The position numbers and the translations under genes were made by a program. 41,500 bases of DNA from Rhodocyclaceae bacterium. Its GTDB lineage: Bacteria; Pseudomonadota; Gammaproteobacteria; Burkholderiales; Rhodocyclaceae. The stretch covers positions 1 through 41,500 of the forward strand of contig JAGRFZ010000135.1 of assembly GCA_020445785.1 (NCBI GenBank). Direction: 5' to 3'. Below are positions 1-8,953 of the stretch, piece by piece (position 1 is the stretch's first letter; each line of letters begins with the position of its first letter). The notes under the pieces were generated by a model. The model was not told where the DNA came from, did not search any database, and saw only the letters and a program-made list of their open reading frames with translations.

Positions 1-1
1 G

Positions 2-601
2 CCCGTCTTCGGCTATGACGATGCACCGCACGGCCATATGGAGGTGATCCTCGACAATGTCCGTGTGCCGGCATCGAACCTGCTGCTCGGGGAAGGCCGC
101 GGTTTCGAAATCGCGCAGGGGCGCCTCGGGCCGGGCCGCATACATCACTGCATGCGCGCCATCGGTGCAGCCGAGAAAGCACTGGAGCTGATGTGCAGCC
201 GCGCGGTGTCGCGCACAGCCTTTGGCAAGCCGCTGGCGCGGTTGGGCGGCAATATCGATATCATCGCCGACGCCCGTATGGATATTGAGCAGGCGCGGCT
301 GTTGACATTGAAAACAGCGTGGATGATGGACAATGTCGATGCGAAAGAGGCGCGGGTTTGGATCTCGATGATCAAGACCGCCGTGCCGAATGTCTCCATT
401 CGCATTGTCGATGAGGCCATCCAGATGTTCGGTGCACTGGGTGTCTCGCAGGACACACCGCTGGCGAATATGTATATGGCGCAGCGCACCCTGCGGCTGG
501 CGGATGGCCCCGATGCGGTGCACCGCATGGTGGTCGGCCGGGCAGAGCTGAAGAAGTACACTGCCCAGGACGGTGTGCGCGCGACCTTCAGGGATGGTTG
601 A
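2..601 (+). CDS. Acyl-CoA dehydrogenase, C-terminal part (5' end outside window)
   Basis: The reading frame is open from the first bases of the window, so this is the 3' end of a gene. The ATG at position 38 is internal. The visible 199 residues begin in the middle beta domain ([18 protein letters not shown]) and continue through the helical C-terminal flavin domain, including RTAFGKPLA and the [15 protein letters not shown] segment typical of the family. Acyl-CoA dehydrogenases are FAD enzymes that form the alpha-beta double bond of an acyl-CoA and pass electrons to ETF. The [11 protein letters not shown] stretch resembles the ACAD10/11-like branch common in aerobic proteobacteria, but the substrate cannot be told from this fragment. 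It precedes a TonB receptor and a set of beta-oxidation genes, which fits acyl-CoA breakdown. The family call is safe; the specificity is not. Confidence 0.9.
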   Translation, partial: PVFGYDDAPHGHMEVILDNVRVPASNLLLGEGRGFEIAQGRLGPGRIHHCMRAIGAAEKALELMCSRAVSRTAFGKPLARLGGNIDIIADARMDIEQARLLTLKTAWMMDNVDAKEARVWISMIKTAVPNVSIRIVDEAIQMFGALGVSQDTPLANMYMAQRTLRLADGPDAVHRMVVGRAELKKYTAQDGVRATFRDG

Positions 602-735
602 TGGGCGCGTGATCGGGGTCGGGCGGCGCGACTGGCGCCCGCCCGGCGCTGGTCGTTATATTCCGCGCACCTCTGTAATATTGTTCCTTTCTGCGGTAGC
701 CTCTGAAAAATAATGAATAATAAGAGTGCAGTCCG

Positions 736-3162
736 ATGTGTATCGCCAGCAAGTCAGGCCGTGTCGCAGCCGTTGCCTTTGTTCTCGCCGCGCTGACCCC
801 GCAGGCCCTGTCCCAGGCCAACAGGCTGGAAGAAATCATTGTCACCGCGAACAAGCGGGAGGCATCGCTGATGGACAGCGCCGCCTCGATCAGCGCCTTT
901 GACAGCGCCACCCTGAACCAACTGGGCATCACCGGTGCCCAGGACCTGGTGGTGCACACGCCCTCACTGTCCATCACGACGTTCAGGGTCAGTATACGGG
1001 GGGTGGGGCGGCCGAACCTCGCGGTAGGCTCAGAGCCCGGGATCGGGATTTATTGGGACGGTGTGTACAACTCCGAGAACGACGTTTTCGGCCTGTCCGA
1101 ATTCATGGATATTGAGCGTGTCGAGGTGTTGCGCGGTCCGCAGGGCATCCTGTACGGGCGCAACTCGGTGGGCGGTGCGATCAATTTTGTCAGCAAGCGG
1201 GCCAATGAGGAGTGGGGCGGTACCGCCACTGCCCAGTTGACCAACTATGACGGCAGGTTGATACAGGCTCTCGCCAGCGGTCCCGTCACGGACAAGCTCA
1301 AGTTCCTGGCCGGAGCGTCATACATCAGCCATGAGGGCTACCAGAAGAATATTTACAATGGCAAGGACTACCAGGAGCAGCAGACGCCTTACGGTACCTT
1401 CAGCTTGGAACACCAGACCAGCGACCGCTGGAACACCGTGCTCAAGGTGCTGGGGACGGACCAGGATTACCGGCCGGCCAACGGCTACATCCTTGAGCCC
1501 TTTTCGCGTGAACTGAACCAGCAGGTCGCCGACGTGGAAACCGGTGCGCCGATAAGCCTTCCCGGTATGTTTCCCGCACAGAATTTCGTGAACATGCGCC
1601 AGGGCCTGGCGATAGAAAACCCGGCACTGGCGAACGAGAACAAACTGAAACAGGATCATGACCCCTCGGTAAAAATCCGGCGCTGGGCGACCTTCATCAA
1701 CAGTGAATACAGTGCGGACACCTTCTCCCTGAAATACACCGGGGGGTACTCCCGCTACTGGTTCGATTCCGATACCGATGCCGACGGCAGTGCAGCTGAG
1801 GATTCCGGCGTGGACTGGAGCAAGCTGTTGCTGAGCGGCATTCCTGTTGCCAATCTGCCCGGTTCGCTGGGTTACCATGTGACCCCCGCTGAAATGACCT
1901 ACGTGGTGAACCAGGAGGCCACATTCGAGTCACACGAACTGCAGTACGCCTCGGAGTGGGACAGCGATTACTCGCTGTTGGGCGGACTCTATTACTACCA
2001 CAGCGACGAAGAGCAGGTGGTCAGTTACCGTGAGTGGAACGACGAACTGATGGCGATGTACGCGTTCTTCGGGCCGTTTGTGAACGACGTGGTGAGTGAC
2101 GATAACTACCTGTATCGCGGCGATGCGCATGTCGACACGCGCTCCTACGCGACGTTCGGGCAGCTGGGGTGGGACTGGACGGAAGACACAACATTCACCT
2201 TCGGCCTGCGCTATTCCTACGATGAGAAAAAGGGCGAGGACAATACGTTTGTCCAGTTTGTCGGCGATCCCACTGATCCCACCATCTACCGGAAACAGGA
2301 CGATGACTGGGACAAGTGGACCTGGCGACTCGGTGTGGATCACTTCCTTTCGCCGCAACAGTTCCTGTACGCGTTTGTCGCCACCGGCTACCGCTCCGGC
2401 GGCTTTAATTTCCAGAAACCCACCGCCAGCCCGCTGGTCGATGTGGTGAAGCCGGAAGAAATCATTTCCTACGAGGTGGGATATAAGGGTGCAATGCTCG
2501 AGAACCGGCTGAACCTGTCGCTGTCGGCTTACTACTACGACTATGCCGATTTACAGGTGATCAAGCAGGATGTGGAGAACGGCATTGCACTGAACACCTT
2601 CGAGAATGCCGATGACGCCAGGGCGATGGGCGTGGAAATGGAGCTGCGTGCACTGCCGGTGCCGGAGGTGATGCTGAGCGCGACCTACTCCTACAATGGC
2701 ACTGAGTTCAAGGATTTCTACAGCAAGGATGCCAATGCCTGTACTCTCGGGCCCTATGCTCAGGGCTACACCTAGGCGCCGCTCTGTACCGAGGAGCAGG
2801 ATCTCAGCGGCAATGAATTCGCGCTGACGCCTGAGAACAAGGTGTCGCTGAACGCAACGTATTTCTGGGAGCTGTTCCAGCTGGACTGGTCGGCAACGGC
2901 CACTTATTACTACCAGAGTGAGCAGTGGATGACCCCCTTCAACAACCCCACCTATGACCGGGTCGGCAGTTGGGATCGATGGGATGCGCGCCTGAACGTC
3001 GCGGCCCCTGACCTGGCATGGGAAGTGACGGCGTTCATCAAGAACATCACCGATGATCGCGAGATTGTGCGGCGCGATCGCCCCAGTACGGTGACGCAGA
3101 ACGCCGTCACCACACTGACAGACCCGCGTATATACGGCCTGAAATTGCAGTACAATTTCTAG
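736..3162 (+). pseudogene. TonB-dependent outer-membrane receptor interrupted by an in-frame amber codon
   Basis: The gene reads as one frame of 809 codons except for a TAG at 2773-2775 (codon 680). On both sides the translation is normal barrel sequence. The N-terminus has a signal peptide ending near ALSQA. A plug domain follows (LEEIIVTANKREASLMD, then IERVEVLRGPQGILYGRNSV). The barrel has many alternating aromatic strands. After the TAG the frame continues APLCTEEQDLSG and ends in LKLQYNF with the expected C-terminal phenylalanine. Without readthrough the protein stops at 679 residues and loses about 129 residues of barrel, so it should not assemble. It is the Proteobacteria-type receptor often linked to uptake of lipidic, steroid or iron-chelate substrates, placed among acyl-CoA genes. 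The break could be a real recent nonsense mutation, suppression, or a base error. No frameshift is seen. Confidence 0.85.
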
Positions 3163-3489
3163 CTCAGCGCGCCGTGGGTGGCGCCCCGCTGCGGCCGATG
3201 CCGGGCGCTCGCACCCCGGGCTGGACGCCGCGCCCCGCGCGGCTCCCCGGTTACGGCGTCACCCCTTCCGGCGCCCCGGGTTCGGCATAAAATACTTGAA
3301 AGACGTAAATACATACTGTATGTTCAAAACCCTTTTTTGGGCAGTTTATCTCACGCTTCACCCGCTTTTGCGTGCGCTTTCCCCGGCAGCCGGAATGGCC
3401 TGTACCGGGTGGAAATGGGCTGGGTGAAACAGCATTGCTCGACTACACTAGATGGTTTCCGTTGCAGCACATTTGAGAAGGAGCGCAGC
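3163..3489 (+). other. Intergenic region between the TonB receptor and maoC
   Basis: The first 120 bases are very GC-rich with no convincing gene or U-tailed terminator. An upstream extension of the maoC frame exists here but has no codon pattern or homology I recognise. The second half holds an AT-rich promoter and a palindrome (3296-3324), and a leader of about 160 bases before the maoC start. Confidence 0.5.
3296..3324 (+). promoter_or_regulatory. Sigma-70-like promoter overlapped by a perfect 13-base palindrome (possible TetR-type operator)
   Basis: TTGAAA (3296-3301) and TATGTT (3319-3324) are separated by 17 bases. The -10 region overlaps ACATACTGTATGT (3311-3323), a perfect inverted repeat of ACATAC around one central base. 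Short ACATAC/GTATGT palindromes placed on the -10 element are typical of TetR-family repressor sites, which often control acyl-CoA catabolic operons. No regulator gene lies beside it. The promoter would drive maoC, the SDR and the thiolase. The site is seen; the repressor is inferred. Confidence 0.5.
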
Positions 3490-3954
3490 ATGGCAGTAAA
3501 AATCGTACCCAAGGAAGAGATGCTGGATGCCATTGGCACCAAGTTTGAGCCGGGCCCCTGGATTGAGGTCACCCAGGACCGGATCAACACGTTCGCCGAT
3601 TGCACCGAGGATCACCAGTTCATCCATGTGGACCCGGAGGCGGCCAGGAACACGCCGTTTGGCGGCACGATCGCCCACGGGTTCCTGACGCTCTCCCTGC
3701 TATCCAAACTGGTCGAGGGCAGCGGTGTCATTCCGGAAAATATCGTGATGGGATTGAATTACGGGTTCGACAAGGTGCGTTTCCTGGCACCGGTAAAATC
3801 CGGCAAGCGGGTGCGTGCCAATGCAGAAATCGCCGATGTCACGCGCAAGGACGACAACCGTTTCCTGGTGAAGCAATCGATCTCGGTGGAGATTGAAGGC
3901 GAGGAGACGCCGGCGCTGATCGCCGAGTGGTTGACCATGGTTATCTGTGCCTGA
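3490..3954 (+). CDS. MaoC-like (R)-enoyl-CoA hydratase
   Basis: A 154-residue single hot-dog protein. The hydratase-2 signature is clear: DCTEDHQFIHVDPEAA followed by FGGTIAHGFLTLSLL, which supply the catalytic Asp and His of the MaoC/R-hydratase family. The enzyme adds water to trans-2-enoyl-CoA to give (R)-3-hydroxyacyl-CoA. The start is set by AAGGAG at 3478-3483, seven bases before the ATG; the longer upstream reading has no ribosome site. It is followed after about 40 bases by an HSD17B4-type dehydrogenase, its natural partner in the (R)-specific beta-oxidation route. The (R)-hydroxyacyl-CoA could also feed PHA synthesis, but the PHA genes are 30 kb away. The family call is strong; chain-length preference is unknown. 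Confidence 0.9.
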   Translation: MAVKIVPKEEMLDAIGTKFEPGPWIEVTQDRINTFADCTEDHQFIHVDPEAARNTPFGGTIAHGFLTLSLLSKLVEGSGVIPENIVMGLNYGFDKVRFLAPVKSGKRVRANAEIADVTRKDDNRFLVKQSISVEIEGEETPALIAEWLTMVICA

Positions 3955-3996
3955 GCGGGCGACAGATCTATTTCTTTGAATTAGGGGATATCAGTA

Positions 3997-4914
3997 ATGT
4001 CTATTCGATACGACGGAAAAGTGGCCATCGTGACCGGCGCTGGCCAGGGTCTGGGGCGCAGCCATGCAATCGAGCTGGCCAAGCGCGGTGCCAAGGTTGT
4101 GATCAACGATCTTGGCGGCGGTGTCGACGGTTCCGGCGGCTCATCGGAGGCCGCCAAATCAGTCGTCGCTGAAATCGAGGCGCTCGGTGGTGAGGCCATC
4201 GCCAACGGCGCGAACGTTGCCAAGTACGATGAAGTGGAAGCGATGGTGAAGCAGGCGATGGACAAATGGGGCCGGGTGGACATCCTGGTCAACAACGCCG
4301 GCATCCTGCGTGACAAGAGTTTCGCCAAAGGCAGCCTGGAGGATTTCAAGCTCGTGCTGGACGTGCACCTGATGGGCAGTGTGAATTGCACCAAGGCCTG
4401 CTGGGAGATCATGCGGGAACAGTCCTACGGTCGCATCGTGGTGACCACCTCGTCCTCCGGCCTGTACGGCAACTTCGGCCAGACCAACTACGGCAGCGCC
4501 AAGATGGGCGTGATCGGAATGATGAATACGCTGGCGCAGGAAGGCGCGAAATACAATATCCACATCAATGCGCTGGCGCCGACCGCCGGCACGCGTATGA
4601 CCGAGGGCCTCATCCCCGAGGAGGCGTTTGCACTGCTGACCCCGGAGACGGTGACGCCGGCTGTACTGTACATGGTGAGCGAGAACGCGCCGACCAAAAC
4701 CATCATCTGTGCGGGAGCCGGAGCCTACTCGGTGGCGAAAATTATCGAGACGGACGGTGTCTGGCTGCCACCAGCCGAGCAGACGCCGGAAGGTATCGCC
4801 GCGCACTGGGACGCCATCGCATCGCCTGTAGGTGAGACGCAGCCGCAGGCCGGCTTTGAGCAGACCGTGAAATTGACCGGTAAAGCAATGGAAGGCCTGG
4901 GCCTGAACAAATAG
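3997..4914 (+). CDS. Short-chain dehydrogenase, (R)-3-hydroxyacyl-CoA dehydrogenase type (HSD17B4-like)
   Basis: A 305-residue SDR. The Rossmann motif [20 protein letters not shown] near residues 13-32, [11 protein letters not shown] near 97-107 and YGSAK near 164-168 give the cofactor site and the catalytic Tyr and Lys. The long insertion with [14 protein letters not shown] after the second strand and the roughly 55-residue C-terminal extension are hallmarks of the dehydrogenase domain of peroxisomal multifunctional enzyme 2 and its bacterial single-domain relatives. It should oxidise (R)-3-hydroxyacyl-CoA to 3-ketoacyl-CoA with NAD+. The MaoC hydratase upstream and the thiolase downstream complete the sequence of steps. 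The ribosome site (AGGGG before the ATG) is weak. A small GC hairpin at 4928-4944 follows the stop and may trim expression into the thiolase. Confidence 0.87.
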   Translation: MSIRYDGKVAIVTGAGQGLGRSHAIELAKRGAKVVINDLGGGVDGSGGSSEAAKSVVAEIEALGGEAIANGANVAKYDEVEAMVKQAMDKWGRVDILVNNAGILRDKSFAKGSLEDFKLVLDVHLMGSVNCTKACWEIMREQSYGRIVVTTSSSGLYGNFGQTNYGSAKMGVIGMMNTLAQEGAKYNIHINALAPTAGTRMTEGLIPEEAFALLTPETVTPAVLYMVSENAPTKTIICAGAGAYSVAKIIETDGVWLPPAEQTPEGIAAHWDAIASPVGETQPQAGFEQTVKLTGKAMEGLGLNK

Positions 4915-4966
4915 TGAGAGATACCGCGGCGCCTTCAGGGCGCCTTCACATCCGGAGAGTAACGAC

Positions 4967-6145
4967 ATGAGAGAAGCAGTAATCGTATCCACCGCGCGTA
5001 CACCCATCGCCAAAGCGTTCCGCGGCGGTTTCAACAACCTCGGGGGTGCAACCCTGGGTGCCGCATCGGTGGCGGAAGTCGTCAAGCGGGCCGGCATTGA
5101 CCCGGCCCGAGTTGAAGACGTCATCATGGGTTGCGCTCTGGAACAGGGTGCCACCGGCTCAAACATCGCTCGCCAGATTGCACTGCGCGCGGGTTTGCCC
5201 ATCACCACCTCCGGGATGACCATGGATCGCCAGTGCTCGTCCGGGCTGATGGCGGTGGCGACAGCCGCCAAACAGGTCATGTACGACGGCATGGACTGTG
5301 TAATCGGTGGTGGCCTGGAATGTATCACCCTGGTGCAGAACGAGCACATGAACCTGCATCGTATGGTCGATGAGGAACTGCTGGCGATCGAGCCGAATAT
5401 GTTTGTATCCATGCTGGACACGGCTGAAGTCGTCGCCAAGCGCTACAATATTTCGCGCGAGGCGATGGATGAATACGGCCTGCAGTCGCAGCAGCGCACA
5501 GCCGCCGCCTATGAGGCCGGTAAATACGCTGACGAGCTGGTGCCCGTCACCTGCCAGCGCACGGTATGGGACAAGGCCACCGGCGAGGCGTCACTGGTTG
5601 AAGGCACAGTATCGGCGGACGAAGGCCTGCGCGCCACTACGCTGGAGGGCCTGCAGGGCCTGAAGACCGTTGTCGAGGGCGGCACTATCACCGCCGGCAA
5701 TGCCTCGCAGCTGTCCGACGGTTCCTCTGCGCAGCTGATCATGGACGCCAAGACCGCAGAGAAGGAAGGGCTGCAGCCACTGGGTTATTACCGCGGTATC
5801 GCGGTGGCCGGATGTGCGCCCGACGAGATGGGCATCGGCCCGGTGTTCGCGGTACCCAAATTGCTCAAGCAGCACGGCCTGAAAGTGGATGATATCGGCC
5901 TGTGGGAACTGAATGAGGCCTTCGCTGTGCAGGTGCTGTACTGTCGCGACCAGCTGGGCATCGACAACGACAAGCTCAATGTCAACGGCGGTGCCATCTC
6001 CATCGGCCACCCCTACGGCATGAGCGGCTCCCGCATGATCGGTCACGCCCTGATCGAGGGCAAGCGCCGCGGCGTCAAGTATGTGGTGATCACCATGTGC
6101 GTGGGCGGTGGCATGGGTGCAGCGGGCCTGTTTGAAGTGGCCTGA
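4967..6145 (+). CDS. Thiolase, acetyl-CoA acyltransferase
   Basis: A full-length 392-residue thiolase. The nucleophilic cysteine is in [10 protein letters not shown] (Cys90). NEAFAVQVL supplies the Asn/His loop, [14 protein letters not shown] the base histidine, and [13 protein letters not shown] near the C-terminus the second cysteine. It cleaves 3-ketoacyl-CoA to acetyl-CoA and a shortened acyl-CoA, or can run in reverse. The [18 protein letters not shown] segment and [16 protein letters not shown] look more like the broad degradative enzymes of marine gammaproteobacteria than a dedicated PhaA. The start follows GGAGAG about eight bases upstream. It is the last gene of the maoC operon, closed by the terminator at 6161. 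With no other thiolase in the window it might also supply acetoacetyl-CoA, but that is speculative. Confidence 0.92.
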   Translation: MREAVIVSTARTPIAKAFRGGFNNLGGATLGAASVAEVVKRAGIDPARVEDVIMGCALEQGATGSNIARQIALRAGLPITTSGMTMDRQCSSGLMAVATAAKQVMYDGMDCVIGGGLECITLVQNEHMNLHRMVDEELLAIEPNMFVSMLDTAEVVAKRYNISREAMDEYGLQSQQRTAAAYEAGKYADELVPVTCQRTVWDKATGEASLVEGTVSADEGLRATTLEGLQGLKTVVEGGTITAGNASQLSDGSSAQLIMDAKTAEKEGLQPLGYYRGIAVAGCAPDEMGIGPVFAVPKLLKQHGLKVDDIGLWELNEAFAVQVLYCRDQLGIDNDKLNVNGGAISIGHPYGMSGSRMIGHALIEGKRRGVKYVVITMCVGGGMGAAGLFEVA

Positions 6146-6160
6146 GCCTGAACTGATTGT

Positions 6161-6190
6161 AACGGCGCCTGCGGGCGCCGTTCTTGTTTG
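6161..6190 (+). terminator. Rho-independent terminator after the thiolase
   Basis: AACGGCGCC (6161-6169) and GGCGCCGTT (6174-6182) form a perfect 9-bp stem around a TGCG loop, followed by CTTGTTTG. It separates the maoC/SDR/thiolase operon from the MDR/alcohol dehydrogenase operon. Confidence 0.8.
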
Positions 6191-6228
6191 AGACCTGGTC
6201 ATATCGGCCAGCGAGCGGAGGAAAGACA

Positions 6229-7206
6229 ATGAAAGCAGTGGTGTGCAGGGAACACGGTTTGCCGGACAAACTGGAGCTGGTGCAGGACTGGCCGGAGCCG
6301 GAAGTGGGTGAACACGATGTGTTGATCGACGTGAGGGCGGCGGGCCTCAATTTTCCCGATGTCCTGATGATTCAGGGGAAATACCAGATGCAGCCGGAAA
6401 TGCCGTTTGTGCCGGGTGGTGAATGCGCGGGCGTGGTGACCGCCGTCGGTGCCGGTGTCAGCCGTTTCAACGTCGGTGACAAGGTGATATCCGCAGGCGG
6501 CTCAGGCGCGTTCTGCCAGAAAATTGCCGTCCATGAGCTGGGTGCGTTCCCGATGCCCGCCGGGTTGAGCTTTGAGCAGGCGGCCGGAGTCAGTATCACC
6601 TATTTCACCTCCTACTATGCGCTCAAGCAGCGCGCTGCCCTGCAGCCTGGTGAAACACTGCTGGTACTCGGCGCCGCCGGCGGTGTCGGCACCAGCGCCA
6701 TAGAGCTGGGCAAGCAGATGGGAGCCAAGGTGATAGCGGCTGCCAGTACCGACGAGAAACTGGAACTGTGCAAGAAGCTGGGCGCTGACGAAGTCATCAA
6801 CTACAGCCGGGAAAACCTCAAGGATGCGATCAAGAACCTGACGGGTGGCCGGGGTGTGGATGTGGTGTATGACCCGGTCGGTGGCGATTACGCCGAGCCG
6901 GCGATCCGTGGCATGGCGTGGAATGGCCGCTATCTGGTGATCGGCTTTGCCAGTGGTCCCATCCCCAAGATCGCACTCAACCTCACACTGCTCAAGGGCT
7001 GTTCCCTGGTGGGAGTGTTCTGGGGCCGGTTTGTGGGCGAGGAGCCGGAGGAAAACCTGAGGAATATCGAGGCGCTGTGGGAGCTGTTCGCCAGTGGTAA
7101 AATCAGCCCTGTAGTCACAGACAGTTTTCCGCTCGAGCAGTACGAAGAGGCTTTCAACTGTATGATTGAGCGCCGCGCACGCGGCAAGGTCATACTTACG
7201 ATGTAG
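6229..7206 (+). CDS. NADPH:quinone oxidoreductase-like MDR enzyme (zinc-free)
   Basis: A 325-residue medium-chain dehydrogenase/reductase. The N-terminal GroES-like domain carries GLNFPDVLMIQGKYQ and PFVPGGECAGVVTAVGAGV. The Rossmann motif LGAAGGVGTSAIELGKQMGA begins near residue 145. The structural-zinc cysteines are missing, as expected for the QOR/zeta-crystallin branch, and KLGADEVINYSRENL is typical of it. Such enzymes reduce quinones or activated enones with NADPH; enoyl-CoA or 2-enal substrates are also known in the family, which would suit this locus. The start is chosen by GGAGGAAA seven bases before the ATG rather than the longer upstream frame. It lies just after the terminator at 6161 and probably opens a three-gene operon with the alcohol dehydrogenase and thioesterase. 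Confidence 0.85.
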   Translation: MKAVVCREHGLPDKLELVQDWPEPEVGEHDVLIDVRAAGLNFPDVLMIQGKYQMQPEMPFVPGGECAGVVTAVGAGVSRFNVGDKVISAGGSGAFCQKIAVHELGAFPMPAGLSFEQAAGVSITYFTSYYALKQRAALQPGETLLVLGAAGGVGTSAIELGKQMGAKVIAAASTDEKLELCKKLGADEVINYSRENLKDAIKNLTGGRGVDVVYDPVGGDYAEPAIRGMAWNGRYLVIGFASGPIPKIALNLTLLKGCSLVGVFWGRFVGEEPEENLRNIEALWELFASGKISPVVTDSFPLEQYEEAFNCMIERRARGKVILTM

Positions 7207-7218
7207 AGGTAATCCGCC

Positions 7219-8385
7219 ATGCAGGGTTTTGAATTCAATACGGTAGCGCGAATCATCAATGGCGCAGGTAGCGCCCTGGAGCTCGCCGTGCAGTGCCGGC
7301 ACCTGGGTGTGCAGCGGCCGCTGTTGGTGACAGACCCTGGCCTGGTGGCGATCGGGCTGGTGCAGCCGGTATTGGCGGCGCTGCAGCAGGCGGGCCTCGA
7401 ACCGCTGGTGTTTGACGAGGTTCGCGAGGATCCGCCTGAGGCCACAGTGCACGCGGCGGCCCAGGCGGCGCGAGATGGCGCGGTCGACGGTGTTATCGCG
7501 GTCGGCGGCGGCAGTTCGATGGATGTCGCCAAGGTGGTGGCTGTTCTACTGGGCGGCACGCAGGCGCTGCCAGAGATTTACGGTGTGGGGCAGGTGAGCG
7601 GTGGCCGCCTGCCGCTGGTTCTGGTGCCGACGACTGCGGGTACAGGGTCGGAGGTCACCCCGGTTGCCGTCATTACCACCGGTGAGACCACCAAGGCGGG
7701 TGTTTCCTCGCCGGTATTGCTGCCGGATGTTGCAGTGCTGGATGCCGCGTTGACCCTGGGGCTGCCGCCTGCCGTCACTGCCATGACAGGTGTCGATGCC
7801 ATGGTGCACGCTATTGAGGCCTATACCTCCCGGCACAAGAAGAACCCCCTGTCTGACAACCTCGCAATTCAGGCCCTGCAGTTGCTATCGCGCAATATTC
7901 GCACCGCTGTGCTCGATGGCAGCAATCTGCAGGCCCGCGAAAATATGTTGCTTGGCGCCTGCCTCGCCGGACAGGCGTTTGCCAATGCACCCGTGGCCGC
8001 GGTCCATGCGCTGGCGTACCCGTTGGGCGGCCACTACCATATCCCGCACGGCCTGAGTAACTCGCTGGTCCTGCCCTCTGTCCTGGAGTTCAACGCGCCA
8101 GCGGCCAGCGAGCTCTATGCCGAGCTGGCGGAAGCCGTGACGGGCCGTCCGGTAGCGGGGAGTGCCGAGGCGAAAACGACAGCATTGATCGCCGCCCTGC
8201 GGCAATTGATTGACGATGTGGCGCTGCCTGCAACGCTGCAGAAGGCGGGCGTGAAAGCGGCCGATCTCGAACTGCTCGCCAGCGATGCCATGCTGCAACA
8301 GCGCCTGTTGGTAAACAATCCCCGCGATGTCGCCTACGAGGATGCGCTGGCCATCTATCAGGCCGCCTATGGAGCAGCAGCATGA
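7219..8385 (+). CDS. Iron-containing alcohol dehydrogenase
   Basis: A 388-residue group III (Fe-ADH) protein. GGGSSMDVAKVVAVLL is the cofactor-binding glycine motif. TTAGTGSEVTPVAVIT follows in the dinucleotide domain. The metal ligands are supplied by DAMVHAIEAYTS (Asp and His) and HALAYPLGGHYHIPHG (two His). These enzymes interconvert alcohols and aldehydes or ketones with NAD(P), and several act on hydroxy acids. It starts 12 bases after the MDR gene with GAGG upstream, and its TGA overlaps the next ATG (ATGA), so it is translationally coupled to the thioesterase. The substrate cannot be deduced; the neighbourhood suggests an alcohol, aldehyde or hydroxyacid linked to acyl-CoA metabolism. 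Confidence 0.88.
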   Translation: MQGFEFNTVARIINGAGSALELAVQCRHLGVQRPLLVTDPGLVAIGLVQPVLAALQQAGLEPLVFDEVREDPPEATVHAAAQAARDGAVDGVIAVGGGSSMDVAKVVAVLLGGTQALPEIYGVGQVSGGRLPLVLVPTTAGTGSEVTPVAVITTGETTKAGVSSPVLLPDVAVLDAALTLGLPPAVTAMTGVDAMVHAIEAYTSRHKKNPLSDNLAIQALQLLSRNIRTAVLDGSNLQARENMLLGACLAGQAFANAPVAAVHALAYPLGGHYHIPHGLSNSLVLPSVLEFNAPAASELYAELAEAVTGRPVAGSAEAKTTALIAALRQLIDDVALPATLQKAGVKAADLELLASDAMLQQRLLVNNPRDVAYEDALAIYQAAYGAAA

Positions 8386-8813
8386 GTAAGGCGCGACGCC
8401 CCACCCGGGCCGATTACAAGGTGTTCTATCCCATCACCACGCGCTGGTCTGACAACGATATTTACGGCCATGTGAACAATGTCACCTACTACTCCTACTT
8501 TGATACAGCCGCCAACCGCTACCTGATCGAAGAGGGCGGGCTGGATATCAGCGACGGCAGTATTGTCGGCTATGTGGTGAATTCCGGCTGTGAGTACCAT
8601 GCGCCCATTGCCTACCCCGACGTGATTGAGGCCGGCATCAGAGTGGATCGCCTCGGAAACAGCTCAGTGCAGTACGGCATCGCCATCTTCAGGGAGGGGG
8701 AAGAGGATGCTGCCGCGCATGGCCATTTCGTGCATGTGTTTGTAGAGCGCGCGGAAAACCGCTCGGTTCCAATTCCGCAACCCCTGCGAGCTGCGCTGGA
8801 GCGGTTGGCCTAG
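8382..8813 (+). CDS. 4HBT-family acyl-CoA thioesterase
   Basis: A 143-residue hot-dog protein with the 4-hydroxybenzoyl-CoA thioesterase signature RWSDNDIYGHVNNVTYYSYF, in which the Asp of the NDxxGHVNN motif is the catalytic carboxylate. It would hydrolyse an acyl-CoA to the free acid and CoA, relieving CoA trapping or ending a pathway. The start codon overlaps the alcohol dehydrogenase stop by four bases, so the two are coupled. Length and motif fit the YbgC/FcbC group. It is the last gene of the plus-strand catabolic block; the next two genes are on the opposite strand and about 140 bases separate the convergent ends, without a clear U-tailed hairpin. Confidence 0.85.
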   Translation: MSKARRPTRADYKVFYPITTRWSDNDIYGHVNNVTYYSYFDTAANRYLIEEGGLDISDGSIVGYVVNSGCEYHAPIAYPDVIEAGIRVDRLGNSSVQYGIAIFREGEEDAAAHGHFVHVFVERAENRSVPIPQPLRAALERLA

Positions 8814-8953
8814 TACCGCCGCTGCAGTCCGGGGCGTCCGGGCGCGGTGGCAAATGCTTCGGTAAGGCCGTCTATGGGCGATCGCGCGCCGCGTCCCTGC
8901 CAGCCGCGGTAGTGGCGGAGCCTGAACTGGCCGTGCTGCCGCCGGATGCCGTC

